This document shows, piece by piece, positions 53,844 through 63,150 of a stretch of 64,000 nt of DNA. Position 1 is the first letter of the stretch, and each line of letters begins with the position of its first letter. The stretch is from Gracilariopsis chorda (Eukaryota; Rhodophyta; Florideophyceae; Gracilariales; Gracilariaceae). The notes under the pieces were generated by a model. It searched no databases. It was given only the letters and a program-made list of their open reading frames with translations, and was not told the DNA's origin. A program made the position numbers and the translations under genes. Location of the stretch: the NCBI GenBank assembly GCA_003194525.1, contig NBIV01000268.1, forward strand, positions 46,411-110,410. Reading direction: 5' to 3'.

Positions 53844-55742
53844 TTATGCAGCATGATGTCGCATCAGTGACTGCTGCGTATATTTTTCAATAGCAAAAGT
53901 GGCTTTTGGGGATATGAGAGTTGATAATCTACGAACTTCCTCAACGTCTCGAAGAGAGCGCGTGACCTTTTTCCACAACTCTACAGCGCGGGGTAGATCA
54001 TCATCATGTCCTTCGGCAAGCATACACGCTAACAAAGTTCTTGCAAGTTGATGAGAAGAGCGCAATATAACACCTTCAACAAGATGAATGGCACGAGAAG
54101 AATCTTTCTTTACCCCCGAAACACCGTACCAAAGCACGTACGCAAGATTGATACGTATAAGATCGCTGTTATCCTTCTTCACGCCAGACTCGAGAAGAGA
54201 CAACGCTGTTTGGGAGTCACAGTTTTCGGGCTGAATCTTGTGGTTTTCTAATAAGAGACTGGACAGATTTAGAACGGAAACAGTTCGTAATCTCTCCATT
54301 TTCATAACGGCATGTGTAATACGATGCGGGCAGCCACATACCGGAAGTACAGCATTGCTCCGCCTAAGGTGAAGTGGTAACCAAACCAACCAGTAGACAT
54401 CATCGTGAAGCGCAGTTCCCTCCTTTAACATCGAGAAAACACGACGCAAGAGAAGAGTGTAAGGGTTATGATGTTCACTGAGAACGACAGCAAGTGCAAC
54501 ACTCTCGACAACATTATCACATTTTTCCAAGAGGCGTATCGCTTCGTTAAGACAGCGTTTCAGCAGAAGAGAATGACCGTATCGAAGCATATGGGCCAAT
54601 AAAACATTTGCATTCGGAATCGTTTGTTTCGCCTCAAGGGCCAGATTAACAGCCAGTGCGCGATCAGGTGCTTCTGAGGCGGTACCACTCCAATAAATTT
54701 GTGCAAGCAGAGGCAGAAGTGATGGCTTTTTCGTGCGATTGTATACTTCGCGGCAGTGACGGAACGCTTCGCACGGATTAGGAGCTACACCACTTCGACC
54801 AGAGAGCAAGATCATTGACACAGATAACCTAGCACGAGTACTATCAAACTGACGTATGACTTGTCGATATAGGCGTACGGCTCTGGAAATATTGAGAACC
54901 GATGGTCTAAAATGGTAAAGAGAGGCCAATGAAGTCATGGCACGCTCGGAAGGAACAATTGAAATGAGCTTCTCGAGAAGTTGTGCGGCGTGAACAATGT
55001 CTGCAGCGTTGGAGCTTGCAGAGAGAATATCGGCAAGATTCAGCAGGGCAACGGGAATGGTGGCGTGTTGAAGGGCACGTTTATACCACTTTCGAGCGTG
55101 TGAGAGGCTAGGTTTGAGTGGTGGTTTCCCAAAATGATATAGGATGGCAAGGTTTGTCATGGCCATTGGACATCGCTCTTGCCCGACGAATTCTTTGTAC
55201 AAACGCACTGCGCGCAATGGATCTGGGTGAGAGACTTGATTCGAAGAGAGGAGATAAGCCAGTTGCGGAAGACAATGAGGGGGTACCGACCTAGACCGTC
55301 TCACAGCACGTTCTAACAGCTGTACGGCGCGATCAGGATCATCTTTAAACTCACCGTTTCCATGCCCGTTGTAGAGCAACCATGCGGAATCACAGCAAGC
55401 GTCAGGCGTTTCTTGAACGTGAAGCGAGTGCTCTAAAATTTGTTGTGTAACAGCTCGGGGTTGAACAGCGGCCGGAGTAGGTCTTATCGCCAATTGCGCA
55501 GTAGCAAGGGCATTCAAGGTGCGCGCTGTGGGATGCTGCTTGGCCGCGCGACAGAGCAGTTGATAGGCGCGAGAACGGTCCTCGTTGCTGCCGTCAGGAT
55601 TCTTTTGGAGAAGCTCGGCGAGAGAGAGCATTGCGTTCACATCGCCGGTTTGTTTGATGGCTCGCTCGTGGCGGCGCATGAGCTTCTGCATGGAGCCATG
55701 GAGCTCATTGTGCGAGAATGCCGGGAGTTCGGAAGTCGCCAT
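53844..55742 (-). CDS. Sel1-like/TPR repeat protein
   Basis: ATG at 55742 (ACCAATGGCG, strong context) gives 632 residues; the open frame extends 22 codons upstream from a GTG, but the ATG is preferred. About a dozen helix-turn-helix repeats of 35-40 residues follow, for example ARTLNALATAQLA, NLAILYHFGKPPLKPSLSHA with RKWYKRAL, SLASLYHFRPSVLNISRAVR and AHMLRYGH. They fit the Sel1-like pattern A-x-x-x-LA-x-x-Y-x-x-G ... D-x-x-x-A-x-x-x-L-x-x-A. Such solenoids are protein-binding scaffolds, often in ER-associated degradation or signalling. No signal peptide or membrane segment is seen, so a cytosolic adaptor is likeliest. The specific role is unknown. The gene is uninterrupted, and its 5' end is duplicated at 49703-50513. 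Confidence 0.85.
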   Translation of the reverse strand: MATSELPAFSHNELHGSMQKLMRRHERAIKQTGDVNAMLSLAELLQKNPDGSNEDRSRAYQLLCRAAKQHPTARTLNALATAQLAIRPTPAAVQPRAVTQQILEHSLHVQETPDACCDSAWLLYNGHGNGEFKDDPDRAVQLLERAVRRSRSVPPHCLPQLAYLLSSNQVSHPDPLRAVRLYKEFVGQERCPMAMTNLAILYHFGKPPLKPSLSHARKWYKRALQHATIPVALLNLADILSASSNAADIVHAAQLLEKLISIVPSERAMTSLASLYHFRPSVLNISRAVRLYRQVIRQFDSTRARLSVSMILLSGRSGVAPNPCEAFRHCREVYNRTKKPSLLPLLAQIYWSGTASEAPDRALAVNLALEAKQTIPNANVLLAHMLRYGHSLLLKRCLNEAIRLLEKCDNVVESVALAVVLSEHHNPYTLLLRRVFSMLKEGTALHDDVYWLVWLPLHLRRSNAVLPVCGCPHRITHAVMKMERLRTVSVLNLSSLLLENHKIQPENCDSQTALSLLESGVKKDNSDLIRINLAYVLWYGVSGVKKDSSRAIHLVEGVILRSSHQLARTLLACMLAEGHDDDLPRAVELWKKVTRSLRDVEEVRRLSTLISPKATFAIEKYTQQSLMRHHAA

Positions 55743-55937
55743 TGGTGAAGATGGCGTTGAATCAGTACACACCCGTTGCCCTTCACGGGCTCCCTCATCG
55801 CTTCTCACAACTTCTTATAACCAGCGCACAAACCACAAAACATTTGGTACCATTGTTGGTGTCAACATGTAAGACGCATGCACGCGCAGTGGGAGCTCTT
55901 CTGATACGGACTGCGGCGGTGGGCTCGCTAATCGATA

Positions 55938-55944
55938 TTTTATA
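55938..55944 (-). promoter_or_regulatory. TATA box of the Sel1 gene
   Basis: TATAAAA on -, about 196 bp upstream of the ATG; conserved in the duplicated copy. Confidence 0.55.
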
Positions 55945-56330
55945 TCAAGTGGGGCTGCGTCACCACTGTCACGGTGACTGTTATTTTACAGCTACCGTCG
56001 GTCCCGGCTCGTGAGCGTGCCCGCGCGAACTGAAGTAGTGGGCACAAGAAAGTGCATGCCGTTCTTACCTTTCTTTGTAAAGGGTCATTTGAAAAACATT
56101 CGAGACAGTCTAGATACTGATGCGTGACGCACACGGGACGCGCTAAAAAGTTAATGGTCAACAGGGCAAGCTGTGCCGCGTGTGCTGGTGTCTGTTCTCT
56201 CCCCGAACAAGGCGAATGCCAACACCAAAGGTCCCCTCCCCTCACGGATATGGAAGATAAGGGGACTGTGTCTCTTTTTGTGCGTCGTTGCACTGCACTT
56301 GCACTGTCGGTTCGGTGTCGGGACTCCCGA

Positions 56331-56387
56331 TTGCCATTCAACTCTTAGCGCCTCCCGACTCTGGAGGCGCTAAGAGTTGAATGGCAA
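56331..56387. repeat. Perfect 24-bp-arm hairpin, second copy
   Basis: Arms 56331-56354 and 56364-56387 pair perfectly. The arms equal those at 49733-49789, and the spacer is the reverse complement type with one or two changes. Confidence 0.85.
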
Positions 56388-56421
56388 CACCAAAAGGTCC
56401 CCTCCTCCTCACTGGTATGTG

Positions 56422-56969
56422 TCGTGTGAATGCGGCGCATGTCTTCCCCGCGTCTTATCTTGTACGATCAAGATAGCGTAGGGAGCGAGGGTGCGGTTGA
56501 AGTGTTTCAGATAGTAGGCCACGGACTTTTTTGGGCGCGAGCGTCTCTTTGCTACGCTACAAAGCTCTTCTCTAGAGAGACACTTCTGATACCCAAAAAC
56601 TGCTGTGTTCCCCTTCGAGATGAAGGAGCTGCGTAGGTAGCAGTATATTTATAACGTAGATGCGCGCGTCGTCGGCGGCTTACGCCAGCGTAAGCGGTGC
56701 AAATACACCTAAAAATAAATCTCCCTGGGTGGTTGTCTGCTTTTGCATACACTCGACACTCCCTCCATTGCACCCTAGCATCTCTGCAACCGTCGCAGAG
56801 ACTGCTCAGCAGTCTTCTTGAGTTCTTTTACGAAGCAGGCGGTTAATCTCGATGGACAAGTGTGAGACTAGACCTTCGGGTGACGCCGTACCCTACAAAT
56901 GCCCGTCGAAACAATGCAAAAGCGACGTGATAGTGACGCATGAAGGTCTTTGATGGTCCAGTGCAGATT
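56422..56969. other. Region between the Sel1 promoter and copia-3
   Basis: No gene recognised. It may contain the copia-3 3' UTR and LTR, but no second LTR is available for comparison. Confidence 0.45.
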
Positions 56970-57590
56970 ATCCACTTTTCAACAGTGGTATCTAACTTTC
57001 CCGCCTCCAAAACCGATCGCAACGCTGCTTGATGCATGAACTTGGTACGTCCATGGGCAATGTTCTGCGAACTTGTTACAAATCCAATATCCGATAAAAC
57101 TTTGTCTTTAAATCCTTCTCTAGCCGCGGCAATATCTAACATCATTTATTTTTCTGATATTCGAGAACTTTTAGAGATGACGTCAAACAAATACTTGTTA
57201 TGAACCGGAATTATTCTTCAAATGAGTAAACGTAGTTCTTCGAACAGAGTAATGGCGATATAAAAGAGATCACTAAACGTAATTACTTCTCCAGCCATTG
57301 CAGAACGAGTTTCTCTTCTCTACTTGTAGGACTTGAAGCAAATTGGAACAGCTGCACCAGTTGCATCTCCAATTAAGCAGATATGTCCAAGTTGCGAAGA
57401 CAAATCAGCATTTTTCGCAAAGGATGAGTCTGAAAAGCCAATAACTCGGAGCGTACGGGTGTTTTAAGGGACGATACACAGATATACGCGGTGAGTCTTA
57501 GCATAAGGAACAGCACATTTGAGTTCTCTAATAAACTTTTCCCTTTCTTTTTCGAGCATCGGTTCTGTCATTTGCGCCATGTGGTACTCT
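56970..57590 (-). pseudogene. copia-3 RNase H
   Basis: LRVIGFSDSSFAKNADLSSQ (Asp), SYK-stop-RRETRSAMAGEVIT (Glu), HNKYLFDVISKSSRISEK and MMLDIAAAREGFKDKV, then DIGFVTSSQNIAHGRTK, where the usual ADGLTK is AHGRTK. Three in-frame stops. The order and spacing are those of copia RNase H. Confidence 0.88.
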
Positions 57591-58235
57591 ACGAACGATT
57601 GTGAATTCTCTGTAAGGGTGGTGGATATCCACTAAAATAACCGGCTAATTGGGCGCCGCCTTGCGGGCGACTGTCCAAGATCACAGAGTCCAGGTGTCGG
57701 TGGTATAGTCTCGTGTGTGCACTAACGACGAGCGGATTGGGGGTCAATAGATCTCGGTGGCGATTGCAGCACAGGAATACCTGACCAAGGGCAATACACA
57801 ATCAAAACAGGGAACAAAAGAAATCAATGGTGACAAATTACGTGAGGGAATCCTCAGGCGAGAACTGTAGCTCAGATACCATTAACTACTGATGAAACCG
57901 GCGCTCTGATTTCGTATGCGACTGAGGATCCCTTGACGATTACCACCAGGGTAAGACGTTGGTTGGCCTCGCCTCCCTCACCTGGGCTTCAGCCCTTTAC
58001 TAGGCCCACGGGGGCTGCACGGCGGCCGCACAGTCAGGCCTACACGTGTAACTAGCCACTATTTGGCACTACGACAAATTATCAAATAAAGCATTTGGCA
58101 GGGGGTGCCAGAGTGGTGCAGGTGTACAACTGCACGAGCGCGCCACCCACGAAGTGGTTCTCCTCATAACTTCTCGCTTCCGAGTGCTGACCTCAACGCG
58201 CATTGATGAATGCCATCATTCGACTTAGCCCATTT
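57591..58235. other. Unidentified insertion in copia-3
   Basis: RT coding stops near 58200 and RNase H resumes near 57600 on -, so about 600 bp are foreign. It holds short palindromes like those in gypsy-1: GTGGATATCCAC at 57621-57632 and CCGC/GCGG at 57656-57666. The phrase GCCTTGCGGGC also occurs near 61610. It may be a further LTR or MITE; its ends were not found. Confidence 0.45.
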
Positions 58236-58469
58236 TCAGCGTTCCGAGCCAGATGCATCATGAATGCTACACGCCAATTTCGATATATCGAAGAGACAGT
58301 CGGGTCTAGTATTCGAAAGCCAGGCTAGTCTCATTTGAATTGAACGAAACGCCTTGTAGCGTGATAAGGACTTCAGCTCTTCGAGGTTGCAGAGATACAT
58401 ATGCTGATCCTGAATGATCATCCCATTTTGATCACGGTTAAGCGAAAAACCAGTGAGTATACAGTGCAC
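58236..58469 (-). pseudogene. copia-3 RT, C-terminal part
   Basis: GMIIQDQHMYLCNLEELKSL and FRSIQMRLAWLSNTRPDCLF match the RT connection region of copia (Q-x-x-Y ... LAWL-x-x-TRPD). The upstream RT part lies right of the Tc1 element. Confidence 0.82.
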
Positions 58470-58633
58470 GAAATGCCGTTAAGCACACCCAGACACAAGC
58501 TTCTATTGCAGGGATCGGCATGCTTTTGCAGTATACCGATGTGGTGCACGCTGCTCTTTGGTTAGTTAATCACATCCGTAGACTCCTTTTGTCATAGATA
58601 AGAACTACAGCTGTGCTATCAATAAAACACCTT

Positions 58634-58672
58634 GCGAAACTTCTTTAAACCCACGAAATACTATATGACACA
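58634..58672 (+). repeat. Left TIR of the Tc1 element
   Basis: About three quarters of positions match the right TIR, strongest at CGAAATA and ATGACACAT. Confidence 0.75.
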
Positions 58673-58785
58673 TGTCACAAAAATGGTGGAACTTTCTGCC
58701 AATTCAAACTTCTTGCCTAACACTACTTAGTATTAGTGACAGCAAACACTGAGTTGCTTGTCTATCCCAACTAAAAACCCTAAAT

Positions 58786-59790
58786 ATGGCGAGAGCAAAG
58801 TACTTGTCTCAATTTGAGAAAGGACAGATATCCGCACTCCGTCATGAAGGACTCTCTTTACGTCAAATTGCAGAACACGTACAACGCTCCGTCGGGGCAG
58901 TACGAAGCTTCTTAAGTTCAAAAAAGAAGCCACATCAGCCTACCATTGCCAAGAAGTTTCGAAAACTGTCCCCACAGCAACATCGCGCTTTGCTACGGGA
59001 GGCACGCAAGGGCAGCTCAAGTGCATCAGATTTGAAAAGGGACCTCAATCTGACTGTATCTGTTTGCCGAGTGCAGCAGCTACTTAAAGAAGACGAAACC
59101 TTGAAATATTCCAAAATGATGCAGGGCCCGAAGATGACCGAAGATCATAAGGTAGCACGGCTACAATGGGCACGACGCAACATATCTAAAGGGGATGTTT
59201 TTTGGAATAAAGTTGTGTTTTCAGATGAAAAGAAGTTTAACCTTGACGGCCCAGATGGTCTTTCATATTACTGGCATGATTTGAGAACAGAACCGCGACG
59301 TCTATCCTCCCGTGTTGGAGGTGGTAACTCGGTCATGGTTTGGGGTGCGATATCATTGTATGGAGTCAGTGACTTATTATTTTTATCGGGCACTCAGGAT
59401 TCTAAGAAGTATTGCGATACCCTAGAGCTTGGACTACTACCTTGGACTGCAGAAATATTTGGACCTATGTCAACTTGGGTGTTTCAACAGGACGGTGCAT
59501 CCATTCATCGTTCTGCTTTTACAAGGAACTGGCTACTGCAACATCAGGTTCGGCTTCTATCCTGGCCTGCTAAGTCCCCAGACCTTAATATAATTGAGAA
59601 TGTCTGGGGATTAATGGCTAGGAAGGTTTACGCAAATGGTAAGCAGTTCGACAATGTCGAGGACCTTAAGGACTCTATTCTAAATGTATGGCGCAGTCTA
59701 ACTGCAGACTACATTCAGAAACTGTATCGATCTATTCCTAGACGCTTGTTAGCTGTGATGGACAAACGTGGTGGTGCTACAAAGTACTAG
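58786..59790 (+). CDS. Tc1-type transposase, DD34E
   Basis: An uninterrupted 334-codon frame from ATG (AATATGGCG). The N-terminal paired-type helix-turn-helix is visible (LSQFEKGQISALRHEGLSLR, IAEHVQRSVGAVRSFL), with a second HTH at residues about 60-110 (SASDLKRDLNLTVSVCRVQQ). The catalytic core has VVFSDEKKFNLDG (first Asp), WVFQQDGASIHRS (second Asp) and SPDLNIIENVWG (Glu); 34 residues separate the last two, giving DD34E. It cuts and pastes the element at TA dinucleotides. Length and motifs are complete, so it could be active. The imperfect TIRs and the lost left TA argue for some age. Confidence 0.95.
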   Translation: MARAKYLSQFEKGQISALRHEGLSLRQIAEHVQRSVGAVRSFLSSKKKPHQPTIAKKFRKLSPQQHRALLREARKGSSSASDLKRDLNLTVSVCRVQQLLKEDETLKYSKMMQGPKMTEDHKVARLQWARRNISKGDVFWNKVVFSDEKKFNLDGPDGLSYYWHDLRTEPRRLSSRVGGGNSVMVWGAISLYGVSDLLFLSGTQDSKKYCDTLELGLLPWTAEIFGPMSTWVFQQDGASIHRSAFTRNWLLQHQVRLLSWPAKSPDLNIIENVWGLMARKVYANGKQFDNVEDLKDSILNVWRSLTADYIQKLYRSIPRRLLAVMDKRGGATKY

Positions 59791-59819
59791 AGCAATAAAG
59801 GAGTGCACTTTTATTAAAT

Positions 59820-59859
59820 GTGTCATAACTTATTTCGCGTGCTTAAACCTATTTCGCTG
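59820..59859 (-). repeat. Right TIR of the Tc1 element
   Basis: Reads ATGTGTCATAAC...TATTTCGCTG on +, followed by TA at 59860-59861. Confidence 0.8.
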
Positions 59860-60059
59860 TATGATTTTAGTTTAACCTCCGTATGAAACGGAACTGCGTC
59901 AAACACATACCAGTGTCGTGTTGGGCACCCGTTTCGCCCTTATGCAAGCATGACTAGTGTCATGCTTGCACCTTTGAAACGCCTTTATGGGCAGTCGGGT
60001 GGGTGTGCTTAAAGGAGTTTCGCGCACTGTACATGGAAGGTGTTAATCTGCAGCAATTT

Positions 60060-60905
60060 TTTAACGCTTTCGGGTGAGCTGCAAAGTCTTCTCAAAGTCT
60101 TCTTCGCCAGCAGGCAGTAGAACATCGACGTATCCACCCGATAAACCCTTTACCATCACTTGTACATAAGCATATACAGCGCCTGGTCTGAAAGTAGTCG
60201 CATCATACCTAAATCTCTTATATGATTCAGATGAAGTGTCCTATGCCAAAGGTCACCTGATTCACAAAGTCCATATAAGGTCTTAAGCATCCGCAAACAC
60301 TCAGGTGGCTTGAGCTCCCATTAGGGTATAGGCTTCGCGATCAAGGTATCGCATGCTAACGGTTCTGAAGATTGGAGGTAAGCCTGAAGCAAATTCGACG
60401 TCCAGACTTCGAAACCAAAGATCGTTGCAAGTGCAATCAATAGGCCGATCCACTGAGGGTGGAGCTTTGTTCTCAAATGACCCATCATATGTTTCAATCG
60501 ATCACGATGGTCACCTTTGACGTACCTTGCTTTGTACGTAACCTCTCCGTCTTCAGTAGACGTAATTGCAAACAGGAAGCTCGTTACCATCAGCATGGAT
60601 TTCCACTTGGAGGATACCCTTGAAAGTACTGCATTCTAGTGAGTCTTTGATCTCTCGCTTTCTAGTCTCCGTCATCTCCTTCGAATTTGCCCATGGATCA
60701 TTCTTGTCTATTATCTCCATCAAGAAGGATTCTTCGCCGACCGGGGTTGTGGATGCGGAAAAAGCATCCCTTAGTTCTGAAAATAAGGAATTTGCAAGTA
60801 TCTTCTGCTCATAGTACCGTATCACTTGCGCGAGACTGAATGGCTTTGCGACACTGATGCGCTCATCCGCTATATAGACAAGCTTTTTTTGCTTTATCTA
60901 TCCCA
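60060..60905 (-). pseudogene. copia-3 RT, N-terminal and palm part
   Basis: On -: VYIADERISVAKPFSLAQVI, RKREIKDSLECSTFKG, VTYKARYVKGDHRD, then LLQAYLQS, where the first RT Asp is Asn in TSNLLQAYLQS, KTLYGLCESGDLWHRTL, and YVDV at 60121-60132 in place of YVDD. Both RT metal-binding positions are therefore damaged. The frame changes near 60555 and 60310. Confidence 0.88.
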
Positions 60906-62044
60906 CTGATCAGAAATTGTCTGAGTCATTCTCCTATCTGGCTTTCGACGACGTTTTCCCTCCAAGCTAGAACCTTGTCTCTGACCTTATAGCTCATATA
61001 GACAGCTGCCAGTGTCTTTTGCTTCAATGCGCGGTTCACTCGCAACTTTGACATATGTTTTTGCATCTAAAACCTAGCGTCGTTGGCCATCTATGCTCTG
61101 TCAACTACAGATACTCATTAATCTGGAGCTTCTGACCGATCATGTACCTGTAAAAACTCACCAAATAAGAGGAATGACGGACAATTCCTTCTGGATCCAG
61201 CGTATCGCTCATTTCTTTTACCGATGCGGCGAGGGCATACTGCGGTTTCACATTAGTATGCTCAGCCATTATCTTTCGATTCGTTTGACAAAGTGGTTGG
61301 TGATAACGTTCGTGTTAGGAACCAAATTGCAATTGTTAGGAACGGTTGGAAGTCGATGATGATGATCCGAGTCGAAGTTCAGAGCATCCATCGGGATTAC
61401 ATAGCGGTTCTAGCCTAGTTCTATCAGTGCCACTAGTCAATGACAAATCGTACGTGTCTAAGGGCATTATGCTTCGTCGTCTTGTTGGCTTCAATATGCA
61501 TGGTTTACCTCGTTCAATGCCAGATCTAGCTGTAGTATACCACCTCGTTGACTGTAAGGGCTCAGTAGTGTGGTAGCCAAAGTAACAACCGTACAAGACG
61601 GACGCTGCCTTGCGGGCAACTATCCTAGAGGCCAAAGGGGTAAGAGATCACGCGTGCACGAGTGGGGTACACGAGGGCGACGAAGGATACGTCACGGTCA
61701 CGAGACTCTGATTCCAGTGAGACAGGTGGCGAAGAGTGGATATCCACATGGGAAGCTGTGGAACAGCAAATCAAAGCCGACGACACACCTGAAAAGGCGG
61801 AAAACAACGGCACAAACAAAGAGGGAGTCCTCGAGCAATGCAGCAATCCCGGTAAGCTGGTAAGACTCCGTGAATGCAGGGCCCTATGATCTTTTGGTCT
61901 GAAGCATCCTCTACATTGAGGGCAATGGGTGCTTGTTTCCTTTACTGAGTATGCCGCTGGCAGCAGCTGCAATAAGTAGTGTAGTGGGAATTCTCAGTAT
62001 AAAATATCGATAAATACCCTAAATTATGGCACAAGCCCGCCTTT
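60906..62044. other. Probable copia-3 linker region
   Basis: Lies between integrase and RT of copia-3 on -. Only short frames remain (for example 61336-61635 and 61625-61972), with no recognised domain. The phrase GTGGATATCCAC recurs near 61738, as at 57621. Confidence 0.45.
62040..62044 (+). repeat. Left TSD of the solo LTR (CCTTT)
   Basis: CCTTT immediately before the LTR; the same five bases follow it at 62870-62874. Confidence 0.9.
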
Positions 62045-62869
62045 TGTGGTGGAACGCCCCAAACGGGAGAAACACCGAAAGACGTTCGGGATCTTTCCTC
62101 CGTGGAGGTGAACCCAGCTGGGTAGAGCCCCTCTAGGGGTGGCACGGCGGAGCCGGTTTGTAAGACCAATGCCACCCTTCGCGACTAGCGCAAGAGGGTT
62201 TAGGACAAGAATTGGTATCCGCGAGAGCGGGAATGCGTCCCCGCCAGAGGTAGGTTTCCACGTAAGTGGGGATGTGTGAGCGGATGCGCGCACGAGAGCC
62301 GCGGATAGCGGGAGGTGCTACCCTAAAAAGGGGAAGAAGGAAAGGCGAAGAGGAGGAAGATAGGACGAAGTGAGTCGCGAGAGCGACGGGGACGAACGGC
62401 GATGCCGGTAACAATAAACCTATACAGGGCTAAACACCAATCCAATTGGAATAATATGACTCCCATTGATGGGTCCCTTTAGATGTGCAAGGGGGTTAGA
62501 TGTCCCGTGGTTCACTGCATTTCCCTCCAAGGAGGAGTAGAGCACGCGCGCAAGCGGTAACAACTATAGCCAATTCCCCAGGTTGGGGTCCCTTCTTGGG
62601 GAAGGTTTACTGGTGCGACGGCAGTGCGCCGTCGCACTAAGTACTAGCTTCCCAGAAATGGGTGTGAAAATAATAAATAAAATCAACTAAAATACTCCAC
62701 ATTTCGTGGCAACATCCACTACTGTGGCCAACCGCCAATTGACCCAAAACCGGTCCCACGTGTCCATATCCACCATTGTGGGGCGTAGTTCATATACACA
62801 CTACACAACCGATAATATCGAGAAAGCGTTCAAGTACCAAGAATCCCTCCCTGAGGGGGTTGCACTACA
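62045..62869 (-). repeat. Solo LTR of the gypsy-1 family
   Basis: The reverse complement matches the gypsy-1 LTRs along the full 825 bp (start TGTAGTGCAACCCC, end GTTCCACCACA on -), with more differences than those between the two gypsy-1 LTRs. A perfect CCTTT duplication flanks it, so it arose by LTR-LTR recombination of a full insertion. Confidence 0.95.
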
Positions 62870-63150
62870 CCTTTCAAGTGGCGCTATCCACAACCAGTGT
62901 CTATCAGCAATCCACCTGTGGAGGGTTCTTCTCATAAGCCGCTCGGCCGTCGCATGATAACGTTGCCAATTTATGAGTGATACCCCCACAAGTTTACCAT
63001 TCTCAGCGATCTGAACCATCAGTAGACAAAATGCTACACTAGCCGTTTAATAATTTGGCGAATTCCCCAGCTGATGACTTGTTCTATGACTCGGCAAGGA
63101 TCAGCAACAGACAGGGTCTTGATGATCTGGCATAACCCCAAAGTGCTCAT
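62870..63150. other. copia-3 DNA right of the solo LTR
   Basis: Begins with the second CCTTT. A - strand frame (LVGVSLINWQRYHATAERL) probably belongs to the post-integrase region of copia-3 but has no firm motif. Confidence 0.4.

Larger units (their letters stand above)
55608..56421 (-). repeat. Right arm of the inverted duplication
   Basis: Contains the first codons, leader, TATA region and hairpin of the Sel1 gene. Its reverse complement is 49703-50513. Confidence 0.88.
58633..59861 (+). mobile_element. Tc1-type DNA transposon
   Basis: Imperfect inverted repeats of about 40 bp flank an intact transposase. Left TIR about 58634-58672 (GCGAAAC...ATGACACAT), right TIR about 59820-59859, whose reverse complement starts CAGCGAAATAGG. 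The right end is followed by TA (59860-59861), the Tc1/mariner target; the left TA is not preserved. It splits the RT of copia-3. Confidence 0.88.
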
